64,000 nucleotides of DNA from NCBI GenBank assembly GCA_018713245.1, contig DVFM01000033.1, positions 19,736 through 83,735 of the forward strand. Reading direction: 5' to 3'. How positions within the stretch are numbered: position 1 is the stretch's first letter; each line of letters begins with the position of its first letter. The translations under genes were made by a program, and so were the position numbers. This DNA comes from Candidatus Merdivicinus intestinavium (GTDB taxonomy: Bacteria > Bacillota > Clostridia > Oscillospirales > Ruminococcaceae). The notes below the pieces were generated by a model that worked only from the letters and a program-made list of their open reading frames with translations, was not told the DNA's origin and made no database searches. Positions 29,310-40,076 of the stretch are shown piece after piece.

Positions 29310-30083
29310 TTGAAAAACAACGATACGCTGGTCATCGGCGGCCATGAATTTCACTCCAGATTTATCCTGGGGTCCGGGAAATATTCGCTGAAGCTCATCG
29401 AAGCGGCTGTGCGGGACGCGGGGGCGGAAATCATCACCCTGGCGGTCCGCCGGGCCAATACGAAGGAACAGGAAAATATCCTGGATTACATCCCGAAGGG
29501 CGTGACCCTCCTTCCCAACACCTCCGGCGCCCGGACGGCGGAGGAAGCGGTCCGCATCGCCCGCCTGGCCCGGGAGCTGGGATGCGGCGATTTTGTCAAG
29601 ATTGAGATCATGCGGGACACCAAATATCTCCTTCCCGACAACGCGGAAACCATCCGCGCTACCGAAATCCTCGCGAAGGAGGGGTTTGTGGTCATGCCCT
29701 ACATGTATCCGGATTTAAACGCCGCCCGGGACCTTGCAAACGCGGGAGCGGCCGCCGTCATGCCGCTGGCGGCGCCCATCGGTTCCAACAAGGGCCTTGC
29801 GACCCGGGATTTTATCCAGATTCTGATTGACGAAATCGACCTTCCCGTCATCGTGGACGCCGGAATCGGACGTCCCTCCCAGGCCTGCGAGGCCATGGAG
29901 ATGGGCGCGGCGGCCATTATGGCCAACACGGCGCTGGCCACCGCGGGGGACCTTCCGCTGATGGCGGCGGCTTTCCGCCAGGCCGTCGAGGCGGGACGCA
30001 AGGCGTATCTGTCCGGCCTGGGCCGGGTTCTGGCCCGGGGCGCCAGCGCATCGGACCCGCTGACCGGCTTCCTCCGGGATTAA
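29310..30083 (+). CDS. thiG: Thiazole synthase
   Basis: [40 protein letters not shown] start with AAGGAA upstream. Confidence 0.95.
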   Translation: MKNNDTLVIGGHEFHSRFILGSGKYSLKLIEAAVRDAGAEIITLAVRRANTKEQENILDYIPKGVTLLPNTSGARTAEEAVRIARLARELGCGDFVKIEIMRDTKYLLPDNAETIRATEILAKEGFVVMPYMYPDLNAARDLANAGAAAVMPLAAPIGSNKGLATRDFIQILIDEIDLPVIVDAGIGRPSQACEAMEMGAAAIMANTALATAGDLPLMAAAFRQAVEAGRKAYLSGLGRVLARGASASDPLTGFLRD

Positions 30084-30095
30084 GGGGGGACCAGC

Positions 30096-31349
30096 ATGGA
30101 TCAGCAGTTTTTCGTCGATTCTTCCTATCTTTCCAAAGAGGCGCTGGAAAAAAAGCACCGCCTGGAAACGGACCCGTCCTTCCGCACAAACCACATGGAA
30201 TATCTGCCCGGCATGGAGCAGATTCACTCGGACGTCTGTCAGAAGGTCCTCTCCCAGATGGATTCCTACGACCCCTCCCGCTACACCGCGCGGGACGTGA
30301 AGGCCGCGCTGGAGCATGAAACCTGCTCCGTCGAGGACTTCAAAGCCCTTCTTTCCCCGGCGGCGGAGCCGTTCCTGGAGCAGATGGCCCAGCGCGCCTG
30401 CCAGGAGACCAAAAAGCATTTCGGCAACACCGTTTACCTGTTCACCCCGCTGTATATTGCCAACTACTGCGAAAATTACTGTGTTTACTGCGGCTTCAAC
30501 TGCTACAACCACATCCGCAGAATGAAGCTCTCCTATGAGCAGATGGAGCATGAAATGAAGGTGATCGCCGACAGCGGGATGGAGGAGATTCTGATTCTCA
30601 CCGGCGAAAGCCGCAGCCAGAGCAGCGTGGAGTACATCGGGGAAGCCTGTAAGCTGGCCCGCCGGTATTTCCGGATGGTGGGGCTGGAAATTTACCCGGT
30701 GAACACCGATGAATACCGGTATCTGCACGAATGCGGAGCGGATTACGTCACCGTGTTCCAGGAAACCTACGACCGCGTGAAATATGAAACCCTCCATCTG
30801 ATGGGGCACAAGCGGGTCTGGCCCTACCGTTTCGACGCCCAGGAGCGGGCGCTGATGGGCGGGATGCGGGGCGTCGCCTTCTCTGCGCTGCTGGGCCTTT
30901 CCGATTTCCGGAAAGATGCGCTGGCCAGCGCGCTGCATGTATACTATCTCCAGCGGAAGTACCCGGCGGCGGAAATGTCTCTTTCCTGCCCGCGGCTGCG
31001 CCCCATCGTCAACAACGACAAAATCAGCCCCCAGGACGTGGGGGAGCGCCAGCTCTGCCAGGTGCTCTGCGCCTACCGCATCTTCCTCCCCTTTGTGGGA
31101 ATCACCGTCTCGTCCAGGGAGAGCGCCGCGTTCCGCAACGGCATCGTCCGCATTGCGGCCACCAAGGTTTCCGCCGGCGTTTCCACCGGAATCGGCGACC
31201 ATGAGAGCAAATACACCGGAAAGGAGCCGGACGGGGCCGAAGGAGACGAGCAGTTCGTCATTGACGACGGCCGCAGCCTGGACCAGATGTATCGGGATAT
31301 CCAGGGCGAGGGACTTCAGCCCGTCCTGAACGACTATTTGTATGTTTAA
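30096..31349 (+). CDS. thiH: 2-iminoacetate synthase, radical SAM
   Basis: YIANYCENYCVYCGFNCYNHIRR radical-SAM cluster motif; operon context. Confidence 0.95.
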   Translation: MDQQFFVDSSYLSKEALEKKHRLETDPSFRTNHMEYLPGMEQIHSDVCQKVLSQMDSYDPSRYTARDVKAALEHETCSVEDFKALLSPAAEPFLEQMAQRACQETKKHFGNTVYLFTPLYIANYCENYCVYCGFNCYNHIRRMKLSYEQMEHEMKVIADSGMEEILILTGESRSQSSVEYIGEACKLARRYFRMVGLEIYPVNTDEYRYLHECGADYVTVFQETYDRVKYETLHLMGHKRVWPYRFDAQERALMGGMRGVAFSALLGLSDFRKDALASALHVYYLQRKYPAAEMSLSCPRLRPIVNNDKISPQDVGERQLCQVLCAYRIFLPFVGITVSSRESAAFRNGIVRIAATKVSAGVSTGIGDHESKYTGKEPDGAEGDEQFVIDDGRSLDQMYRDIQGEGLQPVLNDYLYV

Positions 31350-31962
31350 GATTTTATGCGTGACAAACCGCGCCCTCTGCGGCGGGGATTTTCTGGAGCA
31401 AATCGGGAAGATCGCCCAAAGCGGCGCCGGCGGGATCATCCTGCGGGAGAAGGACCTGAGCGAAGGGGAATACCGCAGCCTTGCCGGAAAGGTCATGGAA
31501 ATCTGCGGGCAGCACGGCACGCCCTGCATCCTGCACAGCTTTGCCGGCGGGGCGGCTTCGCTCGGCGCTTCGGCCATCCACCTGCCGCTCCCCAGGCTCC
31601 GGGAACTGGCTCCGGCGCAGAGGGCGGCGTTCCGCACCGTCGGCGCTTCCTGCCATTCCCTTGCCGACGCGGAGGAGGCGGAGAAGCTGGGCTGCGCCTA
31701 TGTGACGCTGGGCCACATTTTTCCGACCGACTGCAAAAAGGGGCTGCCGCCCCGGGGGCTGGAACTGCTCCGGGAGGTCTGCGCCGCCGTGTCCGTGCCG
31801 GTTTTCGCCATCGGCGGAATCAGCGCGGAAAACATTGCCGCCGTCAAAGAAGCCGGCGCGGCCGGGGCCTGCGTCATGAGCGGCTTTATGCGCTGCGCCG
31901 ACCCGGCGGCATATCTGCGGGAATTCCGGAAAGCGGGGGATATTGATGAAATTCAGCCGTGA
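31342..31962 (+). CDS. ThiE/TenI-superfamily protein (TenI-like paralogue)
   Basis: TIM-barrel homologue of the adjacent Thi[12 protein letters not shown] and [15 protein letters not shown] retained, but the GADGVHVG motif is replaced by [13 protein letters not shown]. Confidence 0.8.
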   Translation: MFKILCVTNRALCGGDFLEQIGKIAQSGAGGIILREKDLSEGEYRSLAGKVMEICGQHGTPCILHSFAGGAASLGASAIHLPLPRLRELAPAQRAAFRTVGASCHSLADAEEAEKLGCAYVTLGHIFPTDCKKGLPPRGLELLREVCAAVSVPVFAIGGISAENIAAVKEAGAAGACVMSGFMRCADPAAYLREFRKAGDIDEIQP

Positions 31963-32593
31963 GCAGCTTTTGCTCTACGCCGTAACCGACCGCGCCTGGA
32001 CGGGACGCCAGACGCTGTATGAACAGATTGAGTCCGCCCTGAAGGGCGGCGTCACCATGGTCCAGCTCCGGGAAAAAGGGCTGGCGGAAGCGGAATTTAT
32101 CAAAGAAGCGGTCCGGGTCAGGGAGCTGTGCGGCCGGTACGGGGTGCCGCTTATCATCAACGACAGCCTGGAAACCGCGCTGGCCAGCGGGGCGGACGGC
32201 GTCCATGTGGGCCTTGAGGACCTTCCCGTCGCGGAAATCCGCCGGAGGGCCGGGCGGGATTTCATCATCGGCGCGACGGCCAAAACGGTGGAGCAGGCGA
32301 AAAAGGCCGAAGCGGACGGCGCGGATTACCTGGGGGTCGGGGCGGTTTTTCCGTCGCCCACCAAGAAAAACGCCATCCGGATTACGGTGGGACAGCTCCG
32401 GGAAATCTGCGGCGCCGTCTCCATCCCGGCCGCGGCCATCGGCGGCATCGGCAGAGAGAACATGCCGCAGCTGGCCGGAACGGGGATCAGCGGCGCGGCG
32501 CTGGTTTCGGCGGTGTTTTCCGCCGGGGACATTGAGGCGGAATGCCGCCTGCTCCGCAAAATGGCTGAGGAGGTTGTGCACGGTGGAAAATAA
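31946..32593 (+). CDS. thiE: Thiamine phosphate synthase
   Basis: [51 protein letters not shown]. Start 31943 or 31946. Confidence 0.93.
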   Translation: MKFSREQLLLYAVTDRAWTGRQTLYEQIESALKGGVTMVQLREKGLAEAEFIKEAVRVRELCGRYGVPLIINDSLETALASGADGVHVGLEDLPVAEIRRRAGRDFIIGATAKTVEQAKKAEADGADYLGVGAVFPSPTKKNAIRITVGQLREICGAVSIPAAAIGGIGRENMPQLAGTGISGAALVSAVFSAGDIEAECRLLRKMAEEVVHGGK

Positions 32594-32615
32594 AGCGGGA
32601 CCCGGGCGGGAGCGC

Positions 32616-33407
32616 ATGAAAACTGCCCTGACCATCGCCGGAAGCGACTCCGGCGGGGGGGCCGGCATCCAGGCGGACATCAAAACCATGACCGTGCACG
32701 GCGTTTACGCCATGTCCGCGGTGACGGCGCTGACCGCACAGAATACGCTGGGCGTTTCAGAGGTGCTGCCGGTCCCGCCGGATTTCCTGGAAAAGCAGCT
32801 GGACGCGGTGTTTGAGGACATCCCTCCCGACGCCGTCAAAATCGGGATGATCCCTTCGGAGGAGCATGTCCGGGCCATCGCCCGGCGGCTGCGGAAATAC
32901 GGGGCGGGAAATATCGTCGTCGATCCGGTCCTTTCCTCCTCCAGCGGCGCCAGCTTTCTGCATCGCAGCCAGGCGAAGGCGCTGGCGGAGAAGCTGTTCC
33001 CCCTGGCCGCCGTTGTCACCCCCAATATCCCGGAAACGGAGGCGTTTACCGGCCTTAAAATCGCGGGCAAGCCGGATATGGAGGAGGCAGCCAGGCGCAT
33101 CAGCCGCACCTACGGCTGCGCGGTGCTCTGCAAGGGGGGACACAGCGCGGGGGGCGCGGACGATTTTCTCTTCGCGGACGGAAAAGGGCTCTGGCTGGAA
33201 AGCCCCCGCATTCCAAACCCCAACACCCACGGGACCGGCTGCACCCTTTCCAGCGCCATTGCGGCCAATCTGGCGAAAGGGTATCCGCTGGAAGCGGCAG
33301 TCAGGCGCGGGAAGGATTATCTTACCGGCGCAATCGCCGCCATGCTGGACCTGGGCCGCGGCAGCGGGCCGCTGAACCACGCCTATCAACTGACCAAACG
33401 ACCTTAA
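32616..33407 (+). CDS. thiD: Hydroxymethylpyrimidine/phosphomethylpyrimidine kinase
   Basis: [59 protein letters not shown]. Possible GTG start at 32583. Confidence 0.95.
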   Translation: MKTALTIAGSDSGGGAGIQADIKTMTVHGVYAMSAVTALTAQNTLGVSEVLPVPPDFLEKQLDAVFEDIPPDAVKIGMIPSEEHVRAIARRLRKYGAGNIVVDPVLSSSSGASFLHRSQAKALAEKLFPLAAVVTPNIPETEAFTGLKIAGKPDMEEAARRISRTYGCAVLCKGGHSAGGADDFLFADGKGLWLESPRIPNPNTHGTGCTLSSAIAANLAKGYPLEAAVRRGKDYLTGAIAAMLDLGRGSGPLNHAYQLTKRP

Positions 33408-33420
33408 CAGGAGGATGATT

Positions 33421-34731
33421 ATGGAACAATATACAACCCAGATGGACGCGGCGCGGAAGGGCATTGTGACGCCCCAGCTCAGAACGGTCGCGGAAAAGGA
33501 AAAAATGCCGGTGGAGCAGCTGATGCGGCTGGTGGCCGAAGGAAAGGTGGCTATCTGCGCCAACAAGCGCCACACCTGCCTGAACCCGGAGGGGGTCGGC
33601 AGCATGCTGCGCACCAAAATCAACGTGAACCTGGGGGTTTCCCGGGACTGCAAGGACTACAATATTGAAATGCAGAAGGTGCTGAGCGCCGTGAAACTGG
33701 GGGCGGAGTCCATTATGGACCTGTCCAGCCACGGGGACACCCAGCCCTTCCGCCGGAAGCTGGTGGAGGAGTGCCCGGCCATGATCGGGACGGTCCCGGT
33801 CTACGACAGCGTCATCCACTACCAGCGGGACCTGGGGACGCTCACCGCCCGGGATTTCATTGACGTGGTGCGGCTCCATGCGGAGGACGGCGTGGATTTT
33901 GTCACCCTCCACTGCGGCATTACCCGGAAAACAATGGACCAGATCCGCACGCACAAGCGGAAAATGAACATCGTAAGCCGGGGCGGAAGCCTGGTTTTCG
34001 CCTGGATGAGCATGACCGGCCGGGAAAACCCGTTCTATGAGTATTTCGACGAGATTCTGGAAATCTGCGAGAAGCACGACGTCACCATCTCGCTGGGAGA
34101 CGCCTGCCGGCCCGGCTGCCTGGCCGACGCCACCGATGTCTGCCAGATGGAGGAACTGGTGCGGCTGGGCGAACTCACCAAGCGCGCCTGGGCGCACAAT
34201 GTGCAGGTGATGGTGGAAGGGCCGGGCCACGTCCCACTGAACCAGGTTGCCGCCAATATGCAGGTGCAGCAGAGCATCTGCATGGGCGCGCCCTTTTATG
34301 TGCTGGGGCCCCTTGTCACCGACATTGCGCCGGGCTACGACCACATCACCGCCGCCATCGGCGGGGCGGTGGCGGCCATGAGCGGCGCGGCTTTCCTCTG
34401 CTATGTGACCCCGGCGGAGCACCTGGCCCTGCCCAATGTGGAGGACGTCAAGCAGGGAATCATTGCCTCCAAAATCGCCGCCCACGCGGCGGACATTGCC
34501 AAAAGCATCCCCGGCGCCCGGGAAATCGACGACCGGATGGCCGAGGCGCGGCGGAAGCTGGACTGGGAGGAGCAGTTCGCCTGCGCCCTGGACCCGGAAA
34601 CGGCGCGGGCCGTCCGCGACAGCCGCAAGCCGGAGGACGACCACAGCGACACCTGCAGCATGTGCGGCAAATTCTGCGCCGTGCGCAGCATGAACAAGGC
34701 GCTGGCCGGCGAGAATATCGACATTCTTTGA
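33421..34731 (+). CDS. thiC: Phosphomethylpyrimidine synthase
   Basis: [23 protein letters not shown]-terminal [11 protein letters not shown] cluster motif. Confidence 0.97.
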   Translation: MEQYTTQMDAARKGIVTPQLRTVAEKEKMPVEQLMRLVAEGKVAICANKRHTCLNPEGVGSMLRTKINVNLGVSRDCKDYNIEMQKVLSAVKLGAESIMDLSSHGDTQPFRRKLVEECPAMIGTVPVYDSVIHYQRDLGTLTARDFIDVVRLHAEDGVDFVTLHCGITRKTMDQIRTHKRKMNIVSRGGSLVFAWMSMTGRENPFYEYFDEILEICEKHDVTISLGDACRPGCLADATDVCQMEELVRLGELTKRAWAHNVQVMVEGPGHVPLNQVAANMQVQQSICMGAPFYVLGPLVTDIAPGYDHITAAIGGAVAAMSGAAFLCYVTPAEHLALPNVEDVKQGIIASKIAAHAADIAKSIPGAREIDDRMAEARRKLDWEEQFACALDPETARAVRDSRKPEDDHSDTCSMCGKFCAVRSMNKALAGENIDIL

Positions 34732-34775
34732 TGATGATTGGCGGGTGGGCCCATATCGGCCGCCCGCTTTTCCTT

Positions 34776-35510
34776 TTATCTGCGTGGGGCAGGGCGGGTT
34801 TCGCAGGGGCGCAGGATGCCGATGGGGGTCTGTTCCCGGGACTGCCCCAGCGGGTTCTGCGCCAGAACCCGGAGCAGGAGCTTCCGGTCAAGCCCCGGCT
34901 CGGAGCAGCCCAGAATCCGGCCGCCGATGTCGTTGCAGTCGATGATGAGCACTGCGCAGCCCAGCGCTTCCCTGAGTTCCCGTGCAAGGCGTTCGGGCTT
35001 GTCGGGCGCCGGAACGACGCAGCGGTCGTAGGGCGGAATGGTAAAGCCGCAGGGCCCGTCCACCGCCGCGGCCCGATACCCGGCCACCCGGTAAAACCAC
35101 CCCTTCTTTCCGAACAAACGCCCGGCCGCCCCGGCGGCGGCAGCCAGCAGGATGCGCGGCGCGCCGCATTCATCCAGCGCGCACTGCATGGTTTCCGGGA
35201 TGGAAAGGCCGATGCCGTAGTCCGTTTTCCGCACAAACCGGCAGAGGAACCGGGCGAGCCTGCCGGGGCGGATGCTCTCCATGGGGCGGGCTTTTCCCTG
35301 GGCGCAGGCCACCATTTTTTCGCTGAGCAGGAGGATGTCCCCCGGCCGGAGGAGGGGGGCCGCGTATTGGAAAAGGAACGCCTTCAGGTCGGTTTTTTCC
35401 GTGACCAGCTCGGTGATAATGCCGTAACAGCCGAAGGTTTGGCCGTCCGCCGTGACAAACTCCTCCTTTTCCGGATTGACGGTGAGAAAATTGCTGCTGT
35501 AATTCATCAT
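34776..35510 (-). CDS. CofE-like (F420-0:gamma-glutamyl ligase family) protein
   Basis: LRPGDILLLSEKMVACAQGKARPMESI; IIDCNDIGGRILG; resembles the F420 ligase domain. Confidence 0.65.
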   Translation of the reverse strand: MMNYSSNFLTVNPEKEEFVTADGQTFGCYGIITELVTEKTDLKAFLFQYAAPLLRPGDILLLSEKMVACAQGKARPMESIRPGRLARFLCRFVRKTDYGIGLSIPETMQCALDECGAPRILLAAAAGAAGRLFGKKGWFYRVAGYRAAAVDGPCGFTIPPYDRCVVPAPDKPERLARELREALGCAVLIIDCNDIGGRILGCSEPGLDRKLLLRVLAQNPLGQSREQTPIGILRPCETRPAPRR

Positions 35511-35708
35511 AATCCTTCTTTCCCGTGAATTCCCTTTCATTATCCAACAGAATCGGGCGTTATGTTGGAAGTTTTCGGGAAGGGAATCTTAAGAAAACCT
35601 TTTTTAAATGGAAAGAAAATCATTGCCGCCCGAAAAGATTTTGAAAAAAATGCGCCGTTTTGCGAAAAATGTGCTATACTGGAACTAGTTTGTTTGGAGG
35701 AGGTCCTT

Positions 35709-36275
35709 ATGAGTTATCAAGAAGATTTTCGCTCGATTTTTCAGCAGCATGTCACCCGGAAGGGCGCGGACAAGCTCTTAGCCTGGCTGGAGCAGGGGGA
35801 TTTTTTCACCGCCCCGGCTTCCACGCGCTACCATCTGGCCGAGGACGGGGGGCTTTGTCTCCACAGCCTGCATGTTTATGACCGCCTGGACCGGCTGGTC
35901 AAGCAGGAGTGCCTGGAGGTTTCCCAGGAAAGCGTCGCCATCTGCGGCCTGCTCCACGACCTGTGCAAAGCCGGGTTTTACAAAAAGGAAATGCGCAACG
36001 TGAAGGTAAACGGCGCCTGGCAGGAGCGGCCGTATTTTTCCATCGAGGACCAGTTCCCTTACGGCCACGGGGAAAAGAGCGTGTTTCTCATAGAACGGTT
36101 TATCCGTCTGACCAGCGAGGAAGCGATTGCCATCCGCTGGCATATGGGCGGTTACGACGAGGCGGTAAAGGGCGGCAGCTACGCCATCAATAACGCCTAT
36201 AATCTGTTCCCCCTGGCCGTCTGCCTGCATATCGCCGACGTTCAGGCCACCTATTTGGACGAAGTCAAACACTGA
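35709..36275 (+). CDS. HD-domain hydrolase
   Basis: GGLCLHSLHVYDRLDRLV...ICGLLHDLCKAGFYKK (H...HD). Confidence 0.8.
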   Translation: MSYQEDFRSIFQQHVTRKGADKLLAWLEQGDFFTAPASTRYHLAEDGGLCLHSLHVYDRLDRLVKQECLEVSQESVAICGLLHDLCKAGFYKKEMRNVKVNGAWQERPYFSIEDQFPYGHGEKSVFLIERFIRLTSEEAIAIRWHMGGYDEAVKGGSYAINNAYNLFPLAVCLHIADVQATYLDEVKH

Positions 36276-36298
36276 CCCGCAGAAAGGACGTTTCATCA

Positions 36299-37339
36299 AT
36301 GCAGATTACCGATTACAGAGAATCCTTATTCGACTATTGCCGCCGCATTTTCGCGGTGGACAGCCCCAGCGGCTATACAGCCAACGTCATGTCCCTCATC
36401 CGGCAGATTGCCGAGGGGCTGGGGTACTCCTTCGCGCTGACCCGCAAGGGCTGCGCCGTTATCACCATTGAAGGGCGCAGCGCGGAAAAAACGGTGGGCC
36501 TTTCCGCCCATGTGGACACCCTGGGGGCCATGGTGCGCTCCGTCACCTCCGACGGACAGCTGAAATTCACCCCTGTGGGCGGTCCGCTTCTGCCCACGCT
36601 GGACGGGGAGTACTGCAAAATCCGCACCCGTTCCGGGGAGACCTACACCGGGACCATCCTGAGCCTGAGTCCCGCCGCCCACGTTTACGACGACAGCCGG
36701 AGCCGCCCCCGGGACGCCGACAATATGGCCGTCCGCATCGATGAAAAGGTCAAGACTGCCGAGGACGTTAAAGCGCTGGGAATCGAAGCGGGGGATTACA
36801 TTTTCCTGGACCCCAAAACCACCGTTACCCCCTCCGGTTTTCTCAAATCCCGGTTCATCGACGACAAGGGGAGCGTAGCCTGCCTGATGACGGCGCTCAA
36901 AATCATGCGGGAGGAGAACCTCGTCCCCGAATACCGCACCCGGTTCTTCATCTCCGCCTATGAAGAGGTGGGGCACGGCGCTTCTTGGATTCCCGAGGAC
37001 CTCTCCGAACTGGTGGCGGTGGACATGGGCTGCATCGGCCTGGACCTGAACTGCACCGAATACGACGTTTCCATCTGCGCCAAGGATTCCGGCGGGCCCT
37101 ATGATTACGAGCTGACCAGCCGCCTGGTCCGTCTCGCCAAGGAGAACGGCCTCTCCTATGCGGTGGACATTTACCCCTTCTACGGCTCCGACGTGGGCGC
37201 GGCCCTCTCCGCCGGCCATGACATCAAGGGCGGGCTCATCGGTCCCGGCGTCCACGCTTCCCACGGCATGGAGCGCACCCACGCCGAAGGCATGGAAAAC
37301 ACCATCCGCCTGGCGCTGCTCTACCTCGGCTGCCGCTGA
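36299..37339 (+). CDS. M42-family metallopeptidase
   Basis: SAHVDTLGAMVRS; SRFIDDKGSVA; SAYEEVGHGASW; VDMG; GVHASHGMERTH. Confidence 0.9.
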   Translation: MQITDYRESLFDYCRRIFAVDSPSGYTANVMSLIRQIAEGLGYSFALTRKGCAVITIEGRSAEKTVGLSAHVDTLGAMVRSVTSDGQLKFTPVGGPLLPTLDGEYCKIRTRSGETYTGTILSLSPAAHVYDDSRSRPRDADNMAVRIDEKVKTAEDVKALGIEAGDYIFLDPKTTVTPSGFLKSRFIDDKGSVACLMTALKIMREENLVPEYRTRFFISAYEEVGHGASWIPEDLSELVAVDMGCIGLDLNCTEYDVSICAKDSGGPYDYELTSRLVRLAKENGLSYAVDIYPFYGSDVGAALSAGHDIKGGLIGPGVHASHGMERTHAEGMENTIRLALLYLGCR

Positions 37340-37352
37340 AAAGAGGGGGATC

Positions 37353-38171
37353 ATGGCGAAAATTCACGCAGATTACCACCTGCACACCCTCTTTTCCCCG
37401 GACGGGAAAAATTCTCCCGAGGAGATGTGCCGGGCGGCGCTGGAAAAAGGGCTGACGGAAATCGCCGTCACCGATCATTATGAATTTTACCAGGCCGGGG
37501 TTTTCCGGGATAAGCCCTTTACCATTGAACACATGCGCGCCCAGCAGCGGGAACTGGAACGCTGCCGGGAGCTGTTTGCCGGGAAGCTGACCATCCGCCG
37601 CGGTGTCGAAATCGGCCAGCCCCAGTGCAATCCGGAGGCGGCCCGGGAGCTCATGGAAGCCGTTCCGTTCGATTATGTCATCGGGTCGGTCCATAAGCTC
37701 AGCGACCTGGACCTGGGGCTGACCCAATATACCGAAGAAAACATTCCCGGCCTGGCGGGGCGGAACCTCTCCATGCTCTATGAGCTGGCAGACCGGGAGG
37801 ATTTCGACTGCATGGGGCACATCGACATTATCAAGCGCTACGCCGCCCGGCAGGGCATGCGGGTAGATTTACTGGACTGGCGGGAACAGCTGGAGCCCAT
37901 CCTGCGGCGGCTGATCGAGCGGGGGAAGGGGCTGGAGGTCAACACCTCCGGCCTGCGGCAGGCTGCCCGGGAGACGCTGCCCTCCCTGGCAGTTTTAAAG
38001 CTCTACCGTTCATTGGGCGGGGAAATCCTCACCGCCGGCTCCGATGCCCACTGCACGGCGGATATCTCCGCCGGGTTCGATGAAGCGCTGGCGGTGATAC
38101 GGGAGGCCGGCTTCCGCTATCTGGCCCGCTATGAGGACAGGAAGCCGCATTTTGTCCCGCTGGACGGCTGA
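37353..38171 (+). CDS. PHP-domain histidinol-phosphatase-family hydrolase (HisJ/HisK-like)
   Basis: ADYHLHTLFSPDGK; VTDHYEFY; GSVHKL; ITAGSDAHCTADI-like C-terminus. Confidence 0.85.
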   Translation: MAKIHADYHLHTLFSPDGKNSPEEMCRAALEKGLTEIAVTDHYEFYQAGVFRDKPFTIEHMRAQQRELERCRELFAGKLTIRRGVEIGQPQCNPEAARELMEAVPFDYVIGSVHKLSDLDLGLTQYTEENIPGLAGRNLSMLYELADREDFDCMGHIDIIKRYAARQGMRVDLLDWREQLEPILRRLIERGKGLEVNTSGLRQAARETLPSLAVLKLYRSLGGEILTAGSDAHCTADISAGFDEALAVIREAGFRYLARYEDRKPHFVPLDG

Positions 38172-38197
38172 GCGCCCCGAAAAGGGAGGAATCATTC

Positions 38198-39247
38198 ATG
38201 CACAAGCATATGGGCCGGGAAAAGAAATCCGTGTGGACGAAGGTTTTCGCGGCGGCTTTGGCGGTATCGTGGGTGCTCATCGGCGTTTTGTGGGCGCAGG
38301 TCTACCGCCTGTCGCGGCAGAATTTCTTTTCCCGGGATATTGCCCTGTCCGATACCTACTATCTTGCCCAGTTTCGGGATGAGGAACCGGCGGGGGAGGT
38401 GGAATGGGTGATGGGCGAGGTCCAGGACAGCGCGGCCGAAGCCGCCTTCTGGCAGGACGCGGCGCAGGATTTTGGCTGGTCGCTGGAAGCGGGGGAATCG
38501 CCCAGCGAGCTGTTCCGCTCTATCTATCAAAGTGTGGGCGGGTTCCGGACCGCCCTTTCGGGAATCCGGGACGGATTGGGACTGACGGATGAAGAATTCT
38601 GCTTCCGGCTTTCCGGCGTGCCCTTTCTGGACGGGACGGAGATGCCAAACGGCAGCGAGGCGGTCTGCGCCACCATGCTGCTGGGGCACCGGGGCATTTC
38701 GGCGGACCCTGCGCAGTTCGCCCGGGAATACCTTCCCGCCGAACCTGTGGAAAACCGGTGGGGCATCCGCTATGGTCCGGACCCCAGCCGGGCTTATGCA
38801 GGCGACCCCTTCAGCGAAACGGGCGGCTGGGGCTGCTGTGCGCCGGTCATCGTGGAGAGCATCGGGGCTTATCTGGGACCGTCCGCGGAGTGGAAAGCCC
38901 TCAATTTTTCCGGCTATGACCTGAAGGACATCTTTTCCAGGGTGGTCATTGGCTGGGATACCCCGGCGGCGGTCTGGGTCACCGACCGCATGGAAAAGGC
39001 GGACATCGCCTTCCAGTGGCATTCCTACGACAATGAAACCACCTATCTCTGCCCGGCCAATCAGCGCTGCATGGTGCTGGTCGGCGGGGATGCGGAGCAC
39101 TATTATTTTTTTGATCCCTGCGAATCAAGCAGTGTGGTGTCCTACCCCTGCCGCCAGGCGGAAGAGAGCTTCCGCGCTTTGGGGAGCCAGGCGGTCGCCG
39201 TTCTGCCAAGGAATGCGGCGGACTCGGAGAGCTCTGCGGGGGAGTAA
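38198..39247 (+). CDS. Membrane-anchored C39-like peptidase-family protein, apparently lacking catalytic Cys and His
   Basis: N-terminal TM; NGSEAVCATMLLGHRG and CMVLVGGDAEHYYFFDP correspond to C39_2 motifs. Confidence 0.65.
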   Translation: MHKHMGREKKSVWTKVFAAALAVSWVLIGVLWAQVYRLSRQNFFSRDIALSDTYYLAQFRDEEPAGEVEWVMGEVQDSAAEAAFWQDAAQDFGWSLEAGESPSELFRSIYQSVGGFRTALSGIRDGLGLTDEEFCFRLSGVPFLDGTEMPNGSEAVCATMLLGHRGISADPAQFAREYLPAEPVENRWGIRYGPDPSRAYAGDPFSETGGWGCCAPVIVESIGAYLGPSAEWKALNFSGYDLKDIFSRVVIGWDTPAAVWVTDRMEKADIAFQWHSYDNETTYLCPANQRCMVLVGGDAEHYYFFDPCESSSVVSYPCRQAEESFRALGSQAVAVLPRNAADSESSAGE

Positions 39248-39274
39248 CTGCCGGCTGTGAAAGGATGAGTTGAA

Positions 39275-40009
39275 ATGAACCTGCATATTATTTCCTGTCA
39301 GGTGGTGTACCGGGAGATGAGCGTGGCTGCGGCCATGTCCCCCAATCACACCACGATTACCTGGGTGCCCCAGGGCCTGCATACGGAACCCGAAAAGATG
39401 CCCGCCGCCCTCCAGGCGGAAATTGACCGCATTGAGGAGAAGATTGCCGCGGGAAAATTCCGGTGTCCGCCGGAGGCCATCGTATTGGGCTACGGGCTCT
39501 GCTCCAACGGCACTGTCGGCCTAAAGGCGCGGAACATCCCACTGGTGATCCCCCGAACCGACGACTGCATCGCCCTGTTTCTCGGTTCCCAGCAGACCTA
39601 TCTGGACCTGTTCCGGAAGCATCCCGGCACCTATTGGGTGAACGGCGGCTGGATTGAGGAGACGGAGCTCCCTTCCCCGGAAAAATACCGGAAAATGCGG
39701 GAGGAGTTTGTAGAGCTTTACGGCGAGGACAACGCGGATTTCCTGATGGAAAGCGGCGTCGGCTGGGGATGGACGAAAAACTACCATTACTGCGGCTACA
39801 TCAAGCCCTGCGGCTACGATTCCCCTTCCTGGCGGGAATGGGCGGAGGAGTTTGCCGGGGCCTACGGCTGGGAGCTTTTTGAAACGCAGGGTTCCAACCG
39901 GCTGCTGGAAAAGCTGCTGGCGGGGGACTGGGACGAGGAGTTTCTGGTCTGCCCGCCCGGCAAAACAGTGGCCGCCTGCGGCGACGAGCGGAAGCTGACG
40001 GCGCAATAA
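39275..40009 (+). CDS. DUF1638-like protein
   Basis: VLGYGLCSNGTVGLKARNIPLVIPRTDDCIALFLGSQQTY; GTYWVNGGWIEE. Confidence 0.75.
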   Translation: MNLHIISCQVVYREMSVAAAMSPNHTTITWVPQGLHTEPEKMPAALQAEIDRIEEKIAAGKFRCPPEAIVLGYGLCSNGTVGLKARNIPLVIPRTDDCIALFLGSQQTYLDLFRKHPGTYWVNGGWIEETELPSPEKYRKMREEFVELYGEDNADFLMESGVGWGWTKNYHYCGYIKPCGYDSPSWREWAEEFAGAYGWELFETQGSNRLLEKLLAGDWDEEFLVCPPGKTVAACGDERKLTAQ

Positions 40010-40016
40010 AGCAAAA

Positions 40017-40054
40017 CACACCGGACAAGCGCCCTGCGGCGTCTGTCCGGTGTG
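40017..40054. terminator. Hairpin CACACCGGACA...TGTCCGGTGTG
   Basis: Inverted repeat between convergent genes. Confidence 0.7.
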
Positions 40055-40076
40055 CTGATTTCCATGTTATTTATGT

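Noticed and set aside
29715-31637. 640-aa minus-strand ORF opposite thiG/thiH/tenI-like genes
   Set aside because: Spans several well-identified sense genes; shadow ORF.
33322-34644. 440-aa minus-strand ORF opposite thiC
   Set aside because: Antisense shadow of the strongly conserved thiC.
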